Assembly: GCA_036499395.1 (NCBI GenBank)
Contig: DASYDW010000150.1
Coordinates: 1-64,000, forward strand
Reading direction: 5' to 3'
Length of the DNA stretch: 64,000 nt
Source: Pirellulales bacterium
GTDB lineage: Bacteria; Planctomycetota; Planctomycetia; Pirellulales; JACPPG01
The position numbers and the translations under genes were made by a program. The notes under the pieces are model-generated. The model made no database searches. It saw only the letters and a program-made list of their open reading frames with translations, and was not told the DNA's origin. This document shows positions 26,365-36,173 of this stretch, in pieces (positions within the stretch are counted from its first letter, which is position 1; each line of letters starts with the position of its first letter).

Positions 26365-28362
26365 ATGGCCCAACCTAAGACCCACCGCCCGGCAAAAACC
26401 ACAACTGCCGCATCGCCATCGACCTCGGGCGAAGCACGCCGGTGGTCGTCCGGCTACTTCCGCGCGCTGGGCGTGTTGGCGTTGCTGGGCATCGTCGTGG
26501 CACTGGTTTACGGCCGCGCGATTCACGCTCCCTTGGTCTTTGACGATGGCAATACCATTGTCGAAAACCCATCGATTAAGCAATTGTGGCCGCTGATCGG
26601 AGATGGCAAGGCGCCTGGCCCGCTGAATCCGGAAAAGGACTTCTGCACGGCCGGCCGGCCACTTCCGAATCTGTCGCTGGCGATTAATTACCATTTCAGC
26701 GAGCGCTTCGATCCGACCGGCTACCACATCGTCAACGCTTGCCTGCACGCGTTCAACGCCTGGCTGCTATGGGCCGTGCTACGCCGTGTTTTTCGGCTCG
26801 AATTCTTTGCCGGCCGTTTCGATCGGGTGTGCGAGCCGCTTGCGATTCTCGCGGCATTGTTATGGGCGGTGCATCCTTTGCAGATCGACGCCGTGCAATA
26901 CATCACGCAGCGCACGGAAATGATGATGGGGTTTTGCTACCTGGCAACGTTACTGGCCAGTTTGCACTATTGGCAAGCAAATTCCCCTCCGCGTCGCGCT
27001 ACATGGCTCGCCCTGGCGGGGCTCGCCTGTCTTACGGGGGCCGCGTGCAAAGAGGTCATGGTATCGGCGCCGGCCATGATCTTGCTCTTCGAGCGCACTT
27101 TTATTGCCGGCTCGTTTCGCCAGGCACTGCGAAAATCGTGGCCGTTGTATCTTGGCTTCCTGCCGGCCTGGGGAATGATTCTGTTCCTGCACATCGGCGG
27201 ACCGCGCTCGGAAACGGCTGGCTTTAGTGTCGATCTGGCTCCTTGGATCTGGTGGTGTACGCAGTGCAAAGTCTTGCTCATCTATATGAAGCTTGCCGTC
27301 TGGCCTTGGCCGCTGGTGATTCACTATGAATTTAGGTATCTCGACACCTTTGCGGCGGCATGGCCCTGGGTGCTAACGGTTGCGCTGCTGGCCCTCGCGA
27401 CGATTGTCCTGGTCTGGCGGCGCACAGCAGCGGGTTTTGTTCTGACGTGGGTCGTGGCGATACTCTCACCCACGCTGGTCGTCCCGATCATCACCGAAAT
27501 TGCCGCCGAACGGCGCATGTATTTACCAATGGCCGGCTTGGTGGCCCTGTTCGTCGCCGGCGGGTTCGAAATCGTCCGCCGCTTGCTGACAGGCCCCAAC
27601 CCACGCTCGCCGGCGGCGCGGTCCAGTGCTGCGCACGTCGATCGACGTGCCGTAACGATCGTCGGTGCCGCCGGCGTGTTGCTGGCAATTGGCTATGGTG
27701 CGCTCGACGCCCGACGGCTCGCCATGTTCGAAACGCCACTCGCACTTTGGCAGGATGCACTCGTTCATCAGCCGGGCAGCTCGATTTCGCAGTTCAATGT
27801 CGGCATCACACTGCAAACGCTTGGTCGACAGCAAGAGGCGATTCCCCATTTCGAAGAAGCGATCCGCATGAAGCCCGATGACGGAGGTACGCACAATAAC
27901 CTCGGCTTCGCCCTGATGATGGTCGGCCGCGCGCCCGAGGCGATCCCGCACATCGAAAGGGCGATCGTGCTCAAGCCGGACTCGGCCGCGGCGCAGAACA
28001 ACTTGGGCATGGCGCTCACCAATCTGGGCCGGCCCACGGAGGCCATCCCTCATTTCCGGAAAGCTCTCGAGCTGAAGTCGAAATACGCTGAAGCCGCCGT
28101 GAATCTCGGCGTGCTGCTAGGGCGAGCCGGGCAGCCGCAGGCCGCGGTCGATCAACTCGAGCAAGCGCTCGCCTGGGATCCTCTACTTCTGGATGCTTTC
28201 GCGCCACTCATCACGGCCTACATGGACCTGGGCCAAACTGCCACGGCTGTATCCACGGCCGAGCGGGCTATCGCTGTCGCACGTTCGCTGGGGCGCAACG
28301 ACACCGCCCAGCAATTCACGGCCTGGCTCGTGGAACATCGAAGCGCCGCGCCCGCGAAGTAG
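26365..28362 (+). CDS. TMTC-like GT-C glycosyltransferase with TPR repeats, paralogue 3
   Basis: A 665-residue paralogue. The acidic pair is D60-D61 in APLVFDDGNTIVENPS. GRPLPNLSLAINYHF, then DPTGYHIVNACLHAF and HPLQIDAVQYITQRTEMM follow, and IITEIAAERRMYLPMAG is shared with both other copies. About five TPR repeats end the protein (NLGFALMMVGRAPEAIPHIE). TPR repeats in such proteins probably hold the acceptor. The three copies have diverged clearly from one another, so the duplication is old and each may serve its own acceptors. A clean ATG starts the gene 122 bases after paralogue 2. Confidence 0.8.
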   Translation: MAQPKTHRPAKTTTAASPSTSGEARRWSSGYFRALGVLALLGIVVALVYGRAIHAPLVFDDGNTIVENPSIKQLWPLIGDGKAPGPLNPEKDFCTAGRPLPNLSLAINYHFSERFDPTGYHIVNACLHAFNAWLLWAVLRRVFRLEFFAGRFDRVCEPLAILAALLWAVHPLQIDAVQYITQRTEMMMGFCYLATLLASLHYWQANSPPRRATWLALAGLACLTGAACKEVMVSAPAMILLFERTFIAGSFRQALRKSWPLYLGFLPAWGMILFLHIGGPRSETAGFSVDLAPWIWWCTQCKVLLIYMKLAVWPWPLVIHYEFRYLDTFAAAWPWVLTVALLALATIVLVWRRTAAGFVLTWVVAILSPTLVVPIITEIAAERRMYLPMAGLVALFVAGGFEIVRRLLTGPNPRSPAARSSAAHVDRRAVTIVGAAGVLLAIGYGALDARRLAMFETPLALWQDALVHQPGSSISQFNVGITLQTLGRQQEAIPHFEEAIRMKPDDGGTHNNLGFALMMVGRAPEAIPHIERAIVLKPDSAAAQNNLGMALTNLGRPTEAIPHFRKALELKSKYAEAAVNLGVLLGRAGQPQAAVDQLEQALAWDPLLLDAFAPLITAYMDLGQTATAVSTAERAIAVARSLGRNDTAQQFTAWLVEHRSAAPAK

Positions 28363-28424
28363 ATGCTGTGCCGGCGAAGTAAATTCAGGCAGCGCGATCG
28401 TAGTTCTCGCGGCGGGCAGGTCTT

Positions 28425-29954
28425 TCAATTGCCGTTCAGCGACTTCTTCGCGCGCTTCTTGGCTTTCTTGTTCGCCGGGCGATCTTCAGCTGTCGTCCGC
28501 TGCTCTGCCCGCTTTTTGCCTGCCTGCACTTTGTCCGCGGCATTCTCTAAGGGCAGGAATTTCGCAAGCTCGGCCTTTTTCGAAGTATGCTCGGGCCGAT
28601 CGGCGACGTTCTCCCACTCATAGGGATCGTTCGTTTCGTCGTACAACTCTTCATCGCCGTTGGCATAACGAATATAGCGCCAACCTTCGTCGCGCACCGC
28701 GTGGTTCTTATAGCCGAACGTCGTCATAGCCGGCTGATCCCAACTCGCCTGCGGATCGGCCAAAAGCGCGCGGATGCTCTTGCCATTGATGTGCTGCGGC
28801 ATCGGAATTCCGCATAGATCCGTGAGCGTGGGATAGATACTCATAAAATCCACGGTCCGTGCGCATACGCCTCCCGGTTTCGTCACACCGGGCACGATCC
28901 AGAGCAGCGGCGCCCGTGTTGCTTCTTCCCACAAGGCGAACTTGCGCCAGTGCTGTTTCTCGCCCAGGTGCCAGCCGTGATCTCCCCATAGCACCACGAT
29001 CGTGTTGTCGCGGTATTCACTCTTGGCTAGCCCTTCGAGCAGGCGGCCGATCATTGCGTCCGAATAAGAGATAGCGGCCAGATAGCCTTGCACCGCTTCC
29101 TTCCATCGGCCCGACTCGAGCATTTCGCGATGATCCCCCTCGGGCCGGGCCATCTTCACGCCGGCCGGCGGCACATCGGCCAGGTCATCCGCTTTCGTCG
29201 GTGGTAGCTCGATCTTTTCCAGCGGATGCATGTCGTAATACTTGCGTGGCACGTTCCACGGCATGTGCGGCTTGTGCAGTCCAATCGTCAGCAGAAACGG
29301 CCGATCCTGCTTGCGATTCAATTGGTCGATGCCGTACTGGACGATCTTCCATTCGCGCAGGTCTTCATCATTGCAGTCGAGCGGCGCGAATTTGATTCCG
29401 CCCACGCCCGTATCGCCCGAAGGCTTGGGATCTGCGCCCTCACGTTTCAAATACTCTTCCCACTCGTTATGGCGCTCGAAGCTGCCGTGGTAGATCTTGC
29501 CCGACCCGCCAACGAAATATCCCGCCTTGCGAAACGTACTGATCAAGGTCTGCGCGGGATCGATTTCCGGGCGCCAGTCATTCTTGTTGTCATAGACGCC
29601 TGTTTGGTGCGGCCGTAAACCGGACATGAGCGCCGCACGCGAAGGGTTACAGACCGGCGCCGCGCAATAAGCGTGCGTGAACGTTACCCCTTGGGTGGCC
29701 AGGCGGTCGAGGTGGGGCGTAATCGTCTGTCGGTTTCGTCCCAGGTGCCCGACCCAATGGTTCAGGTCATCGACGGCGATGAACAGCACGTTGGGCCGGC
29801 CCGCCTCGGCAGCCCTAACCTGTGAGGATTGCGCACCGGCGAGATTTAATAGCACGGTGCAGGCGCCGAAACACGTGCCCGCCAGCTTTCGAAAAGAGGT
29901 GCCTTGCCCGTAGGCACCGTGCCCCGACGACCGTGATAGCAACGCTGTGACCAT
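28425..29954 (-). CDS. Secreted sulfatase, iduronate-2-sulfatase-like
   Basis: A 509-residue sulfatase. The active-site motif is C102-N-P-S-R in APVCNPSRAALMSGLRPHQT, and FIAVDDLNHWVGHLG supplies metal ligands; both match the iduronate-2-sulfatase subgroup. A signal region lies at about residues 24-49. The ATG at 29954 was chosen because the frame upstream of it (to 30332) reads as low-quality sequence and overlaps the divergent aminotransferase gene. The C-terminal tail is Lys- and Arg-rich, which is unusual for an exported enzyme. It converges with the GT-C tandem, ending 63 bases away. Confidence 0.9.
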   Translation of the reverse strand: MVTALLSRSSGHGAYGQGTSFRKLAGTCFGACTVLLNLAGAQSSQVRAAEAGRPNVLFIAVDDLNHWVGHLGRNRQTITPHLDRLATQGVTFTHAYCAAPVCNPSRAALMSGLRPHQTGVYDNKNDWRPEIDPAQTLISTFRKAGYFVGGSGKIYHGSFERHNEWEEYLKREGADPKPSGDTGVGGIKFAPLDCNDEDLREWKIVQYGIDQLNRKQDRPFLLTIGLHKPHMPWNVPRKYYDMHPLEKIELPPTKADDLADVPPAGVKMARPEGDHREMLESGRWKEAVQGYLAAISYSDAMIGRLLEGLAKSEYRDNTIVVLWGDHGWHLGEKQHWRKFALWEEATRAPLLWIVPGVTKPGGVCARTVDFMSIYPTLTDLCGIPMPQHINGKSIRALLADPQASWDQPAMTTFGYKNHAVRDEGWRYIRYANGDEELYDETNDPYEWENVADRPEHTSKKAELAKFLPLENAADKVQAGKKRAEQRTTAEDRPANKKAKKRAKKSLNGN

Positions 29955-30137
29955 AATGATCTCGCTATTGGCTACTCGTGCGCCTCCGGCTATTGCGGTC
30001 GGTCGTACGCATAAATCTCTAATGTTGTGGCTGGCCAGGAGGCCTTGCCTACTTTCGGGTGCTCGACGAAGATGACACTGCACTGTTTGCCCCGACCTGT
30101 CAAGCTCCTTCCGCCGCACGGATCGCGACTTCGTTCG

Positions 30138-31331
30138 ATGAGTTCTTCCAGCAGCACGCCTCGCCCCGTTGCCACGCGGGTCCAGTATTTTACCGAGTCC
30201 GTGATTCGCGAAATGACGCGGCTGGCCACCCGCGCCGGCGCGATCAACCTGGGGCAGGGGATGCCCGACTTCGATCCTCCGGAAGAGGTCAAAGAGGCCG
30301 CCTGCCGCGCTATCCGCGACGGCTTCAACCAATACTCGATCACCTGGGGCGTTCCCGCTCTACGGCAGGCCATCGCCGCCAAGGCCCGGGCGTTTAACGG
30401 CATCGAGTGCGACGCCGACAGCCATATCACGGTTTGCTGTGGTGCCACCGAATGCATGATGGCCACGATGCTGGCCCTGATCGATCAGGGAGACGAGGTC
30501 GTTATCTTTCAGCCGTTTTACGAGAACTACGGCCCCGACGCGCAGCTCACCGGCGCTCGGCCGGTATGGGTGCCGTTACGCCCGCCCGATTGGCGCTTCG
30601 ACCCACAAGAGTTGCGGGCCGCGTTTTCGCCACGCACCAAAGCCGTGATCGTTAACACGCCCAACAATCCCACGGGGCGCGTCTTTACGCGCGACGAGCT
30701 TTCGCAGATCGCGGCGCTGTGCCAGGAATTCAACGCCTTCTCGCTGTCGGACGAAATCTACGAATACATCCGCTACGGCGACGTGCCACATACCAGCATC
30801 GCCACGCTGCCCGGCATGGCCGAGCGCACGGTCACGATCAGCGGCCTGTCGAAGACCTTCAGCATGACCGGCTGGCGGCTGGGCTATTGCATCGCGCCGC
30901 CAGCGATCACCGATGGCATCCGCAAGGCGCACGATTTTCTTACGGTCGGTGCGCCGCATCCATTGCAGATCGCGGGGGCCGCGGCGCTTGCACTGCCGCA
31001 ATCGTATTACGATTCGTTGCGCGATCATTACGCGCGCGGCCGCGAAGTGTTGCTCGGCTATTTGCGCCAGGCTGGCTTCGAATTCCAGGAGCCAGAGGGG
31101 GCGTACTACGTGATGACCGACATCACACCGTTCGATACCGGGTGGGACGATACGCAGTTCGTGCGTTGGATGATCGAGAATGTCGGCGTCTCGGCCGTCC
31201 CCGGCAGCAGCTTTTACGCTCCCCGCGAACGGGGCCGAACTAAGGTCCGGTTCATGTTTGCCAAACGCGAAGAAACGCTGCACGCCGCGGGCAACCGGTT
31301 GCTGCAGCTTCGCGAGCGGTTGCCGAAATAA
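30138..31331 (+). CDS. PLP-dependent aminotransferase, class I/II
   Basis: A 397-residue fold-type I aminotransferase. The PLP lysine is K239 in SGLSKTFSMTGWRLGY. NTPNNPTGRVFTRDEL and LSDEIYEYIRY are the usual cofactor-contact motifs, and INLGQGMPDFDPP near residue 38 is the N-terminal signature of the aspartate/methionine/kynurenine aminotransferase group. The substrate cannot be fixed from sequence alone. The ATG at 30138 starts a Ser-rich leader; longer frames overlap the divergent sulfatase promoter region. It is cytoplasmic and seems to be transcribed alone. Confidence 0.88.
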   Translation: MSSSSSTPRPVATRVQYFTESVIREMTRLATRAGAINLGQGMPDFDPPEEVKEAACRAIRDGFNQYSITWGVPALRQAIAAKARAFNGIECDADSHITVCCGATECMMATMLALIDQGDEVVIFQPFYENYGPDAQLTGARPVWVPLRPPDWRFDPQELRAAFSPRTKAVIVNTPNNPTGRVFTRDELSQIAALCQEFNAFSLSDEIYEYIRYGDVPHTSIATLPGMAERTVTISGLSKTFSMTGWRLGYCIAPPAITDGIRKAHDFLTVGAPHPLQIAGAAALALPQSYYDSLRDHYARGREVLLGYLRQAGFEFQEPEGAYYVMTDITPFDTGWDDTQFVRWMIENVGVSAVPGSSFYAPRERGRTKVRFMFAKREETLHAAGNRLLQLRERLPK

Positions 31332-31466
31332 TCGTCCGGCCTGCTGTCGGTAATGGTGTCGGTGGCGTTACCGGCCCCAATTCGACCATCAATCGGTCTC
31401 ATAAAGTGACAAAATCACCGTTCCACTACCCATTTGCTAACCCCCCGATTCCCCCGCGGCGCGACG

Positions 31467-31472
31467 TATAAT
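31467..31472 (+). promoter_or_regulatory. Possible -10 box of sucA
   Basis: A perfect TATAAT lies 49 bases upstream of the sucA start in otherwise GC-rich sequence. No good -35 box stands at 17 bases. Confidence 0.35.
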
Positions 31473-31520
31473 ACAAAGTCTTCCGGTATCCCCGGGCCAC
31501 CCTTGCCACGCGAAAAATCG

Positions 31521-34430
31521 ATGAAACCAGAAGACGTCCCTTTCGACAGCCATAGCCTGGCCTTCGTCGAGAACTTGTACAGCGACTTCGTGCGCGATCC
31601 GGCGAGCGTCAGCGACGACTGGCGCCGTTTCTTTGGGTCACTTGCCGGCCGCGATGGACGTTTCCTGCGCGACCCGCAGCTCGGTCCTTCGTTTACGCCG
31701 CAGAGCATGTATCACGCCGCAGGTTCCAACGGGAACGGCGCCCGCGTGAACCGCGGGCACACCGGCGCGACCAACGGTAGCTTGACAAGCGATCATTCGA
31801 ACAACGGCGCCGCCACGTCGGCAGCCGAAGCAGGGGGCAAAGCGGTCAACGGTGGCGTCACGTCGGGTGTGCTACAAGAGCGAGTCGATCAATTGATTCG
31901 CGCCTATCGCGTGCGCGGGCATCGCATGGCGCGAGTCAATCCCTTGGGCGATTCCCCCGCGCCGCCGCCCGAGCTCGATCTCGAATTCTATGGCCTCGGT
32001 CCGGCCGATCTCGATCGCACATTTTCCACGCGCTCGCTGGGCGGGGCGGACGAAGCCACGCTGCGCGAGCTACTGAAACGACTGCGCAACACGTATTGCC
32101 GTTTCATCGGTGTGCAGTTCATGCACATCGACGACCTGACCGTCCGCGGCTGGCTGCAAGAGCGCGTCGAAAGCACCGAGAATCGGTTGCAGCTCAGCCG
32201 CGCCGAGCAATTGCGGATCCTCAACTGTCTGACCGACGCCGTGCTGTTCGAGGAATTCATCCAGAAACGCTACCTGGGGGCGAAGAGTTTTTCGCTCGAA
32301 GGTTCCGAGAGCCTGATCCCGTTGTTGGACCTGGCCATCGAAAAGGCAGGGCGCCAACAGATCAACGAGATCGTGATCGCGATGGCGCATCGCGGACGAT
32401 TGAACGTACTGGCCAACATCATCGGCAAAAGCCCACAGAAGATTTTTCACGAGTTTGAAGATCTCGAACCGGCATTGCACCGCGGCCGTGGCGATGTGAA
32501 GTATCATTTGGGCTACAGCTCGCAGCATGTCACGAGCGATGGCCACGGAATTCATCTTTCGCTCTGCTTCAATCCCAGCCACTTGGAATTCGTCAATCCC
32601 GTGGCCTCGGGCCGGATGCGAGCCAAGCAGGATCGCGAAGGGGATTTCGACCGGCTGCACGGCCTGGTGCTGATGATTCACGGCGATGCTGCTTTCGCCG
32701 GCGAGGGAGTGATTCAAGAAACGCTCAATCTTAGTCAGTTGCCCGCCTATTGCACCGGCGGTGCGCTGCACGTGGTGGTGAATAATCAACTCGGCTTTAC
32801 CACGCCTCCGGAGCAGGCCCGTTCAAGCACGTATGCCACGGATGTGGCGAAGATGCTTCAAATTCCCATCTTTCACGTCAACGGCGAAGATCCGGAAAGC
32901 GTGGCGCAGGTCGTAAACCTGGCGATGGATTTCCGCGAGCGTTTCCAGCGCGACGTCGTGCTGGATATGTATTGCTATCGCCGCCGCGGGCACAACGAAG
33001 GGGACGAGCCTTCGTTCACGCAGCCGCTCTTGTACAAGCAGATCGATCAGCAACCCACGGTGCGAGAGAGCTACCTGGATCGGTTGTTGCTCCTAGGCGA
33101 GATCACGGTCGACGAGGCCGATCGGATCAGCGACGAGAGTCGTGACCGGTTAGAAGAGGGCTTTTCCGCGGCGCGCAGCCGTGGTTACGCGTCCCCGCCG
33201 GAAGTTCCCTCGGGCGTGTGGGGCGGTTACACCGGCGGACGTGAAGCCAACATCGACGAGATTGACTCGGGCGCCCCGCGTGACCGGCTCGTCGCGCTGT
33301 TGACGGCACTCACAAAGGTCCCCGAAGGCTTTCATCCGCATTCGAAGATCGAGCGACTACTTTCGCAGCGAGCGGCAATGGCCGCAGGCGAGCGCGGACT
33401 TGATTGGTCCACGGCCGAGGCCTTGGCCTTTGCCACGCTCGTGACCGATGGCACGCCGGTGCGCCTGAGCGGTCAGGATTGTCAGCGCGGCACTTTCAGC
33501 CAGCGCCACGCCGTGTTGCACGATGTGGAGAATGGCAACACCTACACGCCGCTATCGAATCTCAGCACGGACCAGGCCCGGATCGAGTTGGTCAACAGCC
33601 CGCTTTCGGAAGTGGGAGTATTGGGCTTCGAGTATGGCTATTCGCTCGATCGCCCCGCGGCGCTCGTGATGTGGGAAGCGCAATACGGCGACTTCGTCAA
33701 CGTGGCCCAGGTTATCATCGACCAGTTCATCGTCACTGCCGAGGATAAATGGCGCCGGCTCAGCGGCCTGACGCTGCTGTTGCCGCATGGCCTGGAAGGG
33801 GCAGGGCCCGAGCATTCCAGTGCCCGGCTCGAACGCTTCCTGATGCTCGCGGCCGAAGACAACATGCAGATCGCGCAGCCTTCGACGCCGGCCCAATATT
33901 TTCACTTGCTACGCCGCCAGGCCGTGCGACGCTGGCGCAAGCCGCTGGTCGTCATGACCCCCAAGAGTCTGCTGCGGCACGCCGCGGCCGTTTCGCCGCT
34001 CGACGAGTTGACCGTCGGCACCTATCATCGCGTGATTCCTGATACCATGCTCGACAACGGGGCCGCCGTGCGTCGCGTGTTATTGTGTGCGGGCAAGGTT
34101 TATTACGAGCTGGCCCAGAAACGCGCAGATCTGGCGCGCAACGACGTTGCGATCGTGCGCGTCGAGCAGTTCTACCCCTTCCCGTTCAAGCAACTGCGGG
34201 CCGCGCTGGCCACTTACCGCGACGGCACACCGGTCGTGTGGATTCAGGAAGAGCCCGAGAATATGGGGGCCTGGAACTTCCTGAAGTTGCAGTTCGGCAC
34301 AACGCTCTTCGAGCGATTGCCGTTCTCGGGCATTTACCGCCGCGCCAGCGCCAGCCCCGCCACCGGCTCGGCCAGCAGCCACCGCCTGGAACAAGACGAA
34401 CTAATCGCGGCAGCCTTCGGCGGCACTTGA
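31521..34430 (+). CDS. sucA: 2-oxoglutarate dehydrogenase E1 component
   Basis: A 969-residue thiamine-diphosphate enzyme of the TCA cycle that decarboxylates 2-oxoglutarate and passes the succinyl group to the E2 lipoyl arm. The N-terminal motif (SLAFVENLYSDFVRDPASVS) is typical of E1o. A Gly/Asn/Ser-rich linker near residues 60-120 is longer than usual. GDAAFAGEGVIQETLNLS and VVNNQLGFTT form the cofactor site, and YCYRRRGHNEGDEPSFTQP and EEPENMGAWNF are strongly conserved. The ATG at 31521 fits the family start. sucB follows after 208 bases; the E3 gene is not nearby. Confidence 0.97.
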   Translation: MKPEDVPFDSHSLAFVENLYSDFVRDPASVSDDWRRFFGSLAGRDGRFLRDPQLGPSFTPQSMYHAAGSNGNGARVNRGHTGATNGSLTSDHSNNGAATSAAEAGGKAVNGGVTSGVLQERVDQLIRAYRVRGHRMARVNPLGDSPAPPPELDLEFYGLGPADLDRTFSTRSLGGADEATLRELLKRLRNTYCRFIGVQFMHIDDLTVRGWLQERVESTENRLQLSRAEQLRILNCLTDAVLFEEFIQKRYLGAKSFSLEGSESLIPLLDLAIEKAGRQQINEIVIAMAHRGRLNVLANIIGKSPQKIFHEFEDLEPALHRGRGDVKYHLGYSSQHVTSDGHGIHLSLCFNPSHLEFVNPVASGRMRAKQDREGDFDRLHGLVLMIHGDAAFAGEGVIQETLNLSQLPAYCTGGALHVVVNNQLGFTTPPEQARSSTYATDVAKMLQIPIFHVNGEDPESVAQVVNLAMDFRERFQRDVVLDMYCYRRRGHNEGDEPSFTQPLLYKQIDQQPTVRESYLDRLLLLGEITVDEADRISDESRDRLEEGFSAARSRGYASPPEVPSGVWGGYTGGREANIDEIDSGAPRDRLVALLTALTKVPEGFHPHSKIERLLSQRAAMAAGERGLDWSTAEALAFATLVTDGTPVRLSGQDCQRGTFSQRHAVLHDVENGNTYTPLSNLSTDQARIELVNSPLSEVGVLGFEYGYSLDRPAALVMWEAQYGDFVNVAQVIIDQFIVTAEDKWRRLSGLTLLLPHGLEGAGPEHSSARLERFLMLAAEDNMQIAQPSTPAQYFHLLRRQAVRRWRKPLVVMTPKSLLRHAAAVSPLDELTVGTYHRVIPDTMLDNGAAVRRVLLCAGKVYYELAQKRADLARNDVAIVRVEQFYPFPFKQLRAALATYRDGTPVVWIQEEPENMGAWNFLKLQFGTTLFERLPFSGIYRRASASPATGSASSHRLEQDELIAAAFGGT

Positions 34431-34499
34431 GATAGCGAATGAGATGGAATTGAAAACGGAAGTCGAAACGAACATTACGAGAAAGCGGTGATATAAAAA

Positions 34500-34531
34500 C
34501 CCCTCTCCCTCTGGGAGAGGTCAGGGTGAGG
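34500..34531 (+). repeat. REP-like hairpin repeat, copy C
   Basis: Begins CCCCTCTCCCTCTGGGAGAG and ends GTCAGGGTGAGG. It lies in the gap between sucA and sucB and could form a hairpin in their shared transcript. Confidence 0.75.
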
Positions 34532-34638
34532 AAGCGTTTGTATCGGCTCGCCGATTTTGATGGGCGTGAGGGCCGCGGCGTAACAGGCAAGACAAAGAGA
34601 AATCATCCAGCAAGGTTCGGGAGCGGACGGAAAAAATC

Positions 34639-35955
34639 ATGGCTTTGGAATTAAAAGTGCCATCGGTCGGCGAGTCGATCACCGAGGTGCAAATCGGCGC
34701 GTGGCTGAAGCGCGTGGGTGATCCGGTGCGCAAAGATGAATCGCTCGTCGAGATCGAAAGCGACAAGGCCACGGCCGAACTCCCCGCACCGAGCGACGGC
34801 GTGTTGACGCAAATCGTCAAGAATCGCGGTGAGATGGCACAGGTCGGCGAAGTGATCGCCTACATGGAAGAGAAGGGCGCGGCCGGCGGTTCCGCTTCCC
34901 CACCCGCGAAGGAAACCGCACCGGCCACGGCAAGCGTCACCCAGCGCGCGGCGACTTCTCCGTCCGCGGCTCCCGCAAAAGCATCGACGGTCGAAGCAAA
35001 AGCTCCTGCGCCGGTTGCTCCAGCGCCCGCTGCGGCGCTCAAGCCAGCGCCCGCACCCGCTGCGCCCACGCAAGCGCAACCAGCGCCCGAATCGGCATCG
35101 ACGCCCCCGGCTCGCCTTCCGGCAGCTACATCGCCAGCAGCAGCGGTGCCGCGACCGGCTCCGTCAGTTCCTGCCACTCGTAAGAATCATCCCTCGACGC
35201 GTCCCAAGCGCGTCGACGGCGAAATCACGGTCGAAGCCGCGAGTGCGCCGATTGGCGAGGACGAAGAGCTGGTGCCAATGAGCTTGCTGCGGCAGCGCAT
35301 CGCCGAGCGATTGGTCGAAGCTCAGCAGACGCAAGCGCTACTGACCACGTTCAACGAGATCGATATGTCGGCCGTGATGGCACTGCGGACCGAAAATCGC
35401 GAGTTGTTTCAAGAGACGTACGGCGCGAAGCTCGGCTTCATGTCGTTCTTCGTCAAGGCCGTGGTCCATGCACTGAAGCAGGTGCCGGTCGTGAACGCCG
35501 AGATTCGCGGCACCGACGTCATTTACCGAAATCATTACGACATTGGTATCGCCGTTGGCGGTGGCAAGGGACTGGTCGTGCCCGTGCTGCGGAACGCCGA
35601 GCGGCTGAGCTTTGCCGAGATCGAGCGCGCCGTGACCGATTTCGGCCAGCGCGCCCAGAAGAACCAATTGAAGGTCGACGAGCTGCAAGGGGGCACGTTC
35701 ACCATTTCCAATGGTGGCGTTTACGGGTCGCTCTTGTCGACGCCGATCGTCAACCCGCCTCAGAGCGGCATCCTGGGTTTGCACGCGATTCAGGATCGCC
35801 CCGTGGCCCGGGCGGGCCAGGTCGTAATCCGGCCAATGATGTACGTTGCCCTGACCTACGATCACCGCCTGGTCGACGGCCGCGACGCCGTGACCTTCCT
35901 GAAGCTGATCAAGGAATCGATCGAAGAACCGGCCCGAATGCTGCTCGAAATCTAG
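34639..35955 (+). CDS. sucB: 2-oxoglutarate dehydrogenase E2, dihydrolipoyl succinyltransferase
   Basis: A 438-residue E2 component. An N-terminal lipoyl domain carries K43 in [14 protein letters not shown]. The C-terminal catalytic domain runs from about residue 210 and ends with the active-site motif H409-D413 in [12 protein letters not shown]. Between them lies a long Ala/Pro linker (about residues 80-200). The usual peripheral subunit-binding domain, which holds E3, is not recognisable; only a weak remnant-like stretch ([10 protein letters not shown]) is present. It follows sucA in the same direction and almost certainly forms the complex with it. Confidence 0.95.
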   Translation: MALELKVPSVGESITEVQIGAWLKRVGDPVRKDESLVEIESDKATAELPAPSDGVLTQIVKNRGEMAQVGEVIAYMEEKGAAGGSASPPAKETAPATASVTQRAATSPSAAPAKASTVEAKAPAPVAPAPAAALKPAPAPAAPTQAQPAPESASTPPARLPAATSPAAAVPRPAPSVPATRKNHPSTRPKRVDGEITVEAASAPIGEDEELVPMSLLRQRIAERLVEAQQTQALLTTFNEIDMSAVMALRTENRELFQETYGAKLGFMSFFVKAVVHALKQVPVVNAEIRGTDVIYRNHYDIGIAVGGGKGLVVPVLRNAERLSFAEIERAVTDFGQRAQKNQLKVDELQGGTFTISNGGVYGSLLSTPIVNPPQSGILGLHAIQDRPVARAGQVVIRPMMYVALTYDHRLVDGRDAVTFLKLIKESIEEPARMLLEI

Positions 35956-36173
35956 AAGAGGATTTTGCCACAGAGGGCACCGAGGTCAGCGAGAAATACA
36001 GAATTCCATTCGTGTGATTCGCATCAGTCGTGGTTTGAAATGCTTTTGAAATAAAAAGCAACAACGACTTACACGAATGACACGAATCAAGATTGTCGGT
36101 CGGACGTCCTCTCTCGGTGTCGTCAGTGGCAAACTTCCGTTCTTCACGCTCTTCTTGCTATAGGATTATCATC

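Noticed and set aside
29955-30332. N-terminal extension of the fifth sulfatase
   Set aside because: It overlaps the start of the divergent aminotransferase and reads as low-quality sequence.
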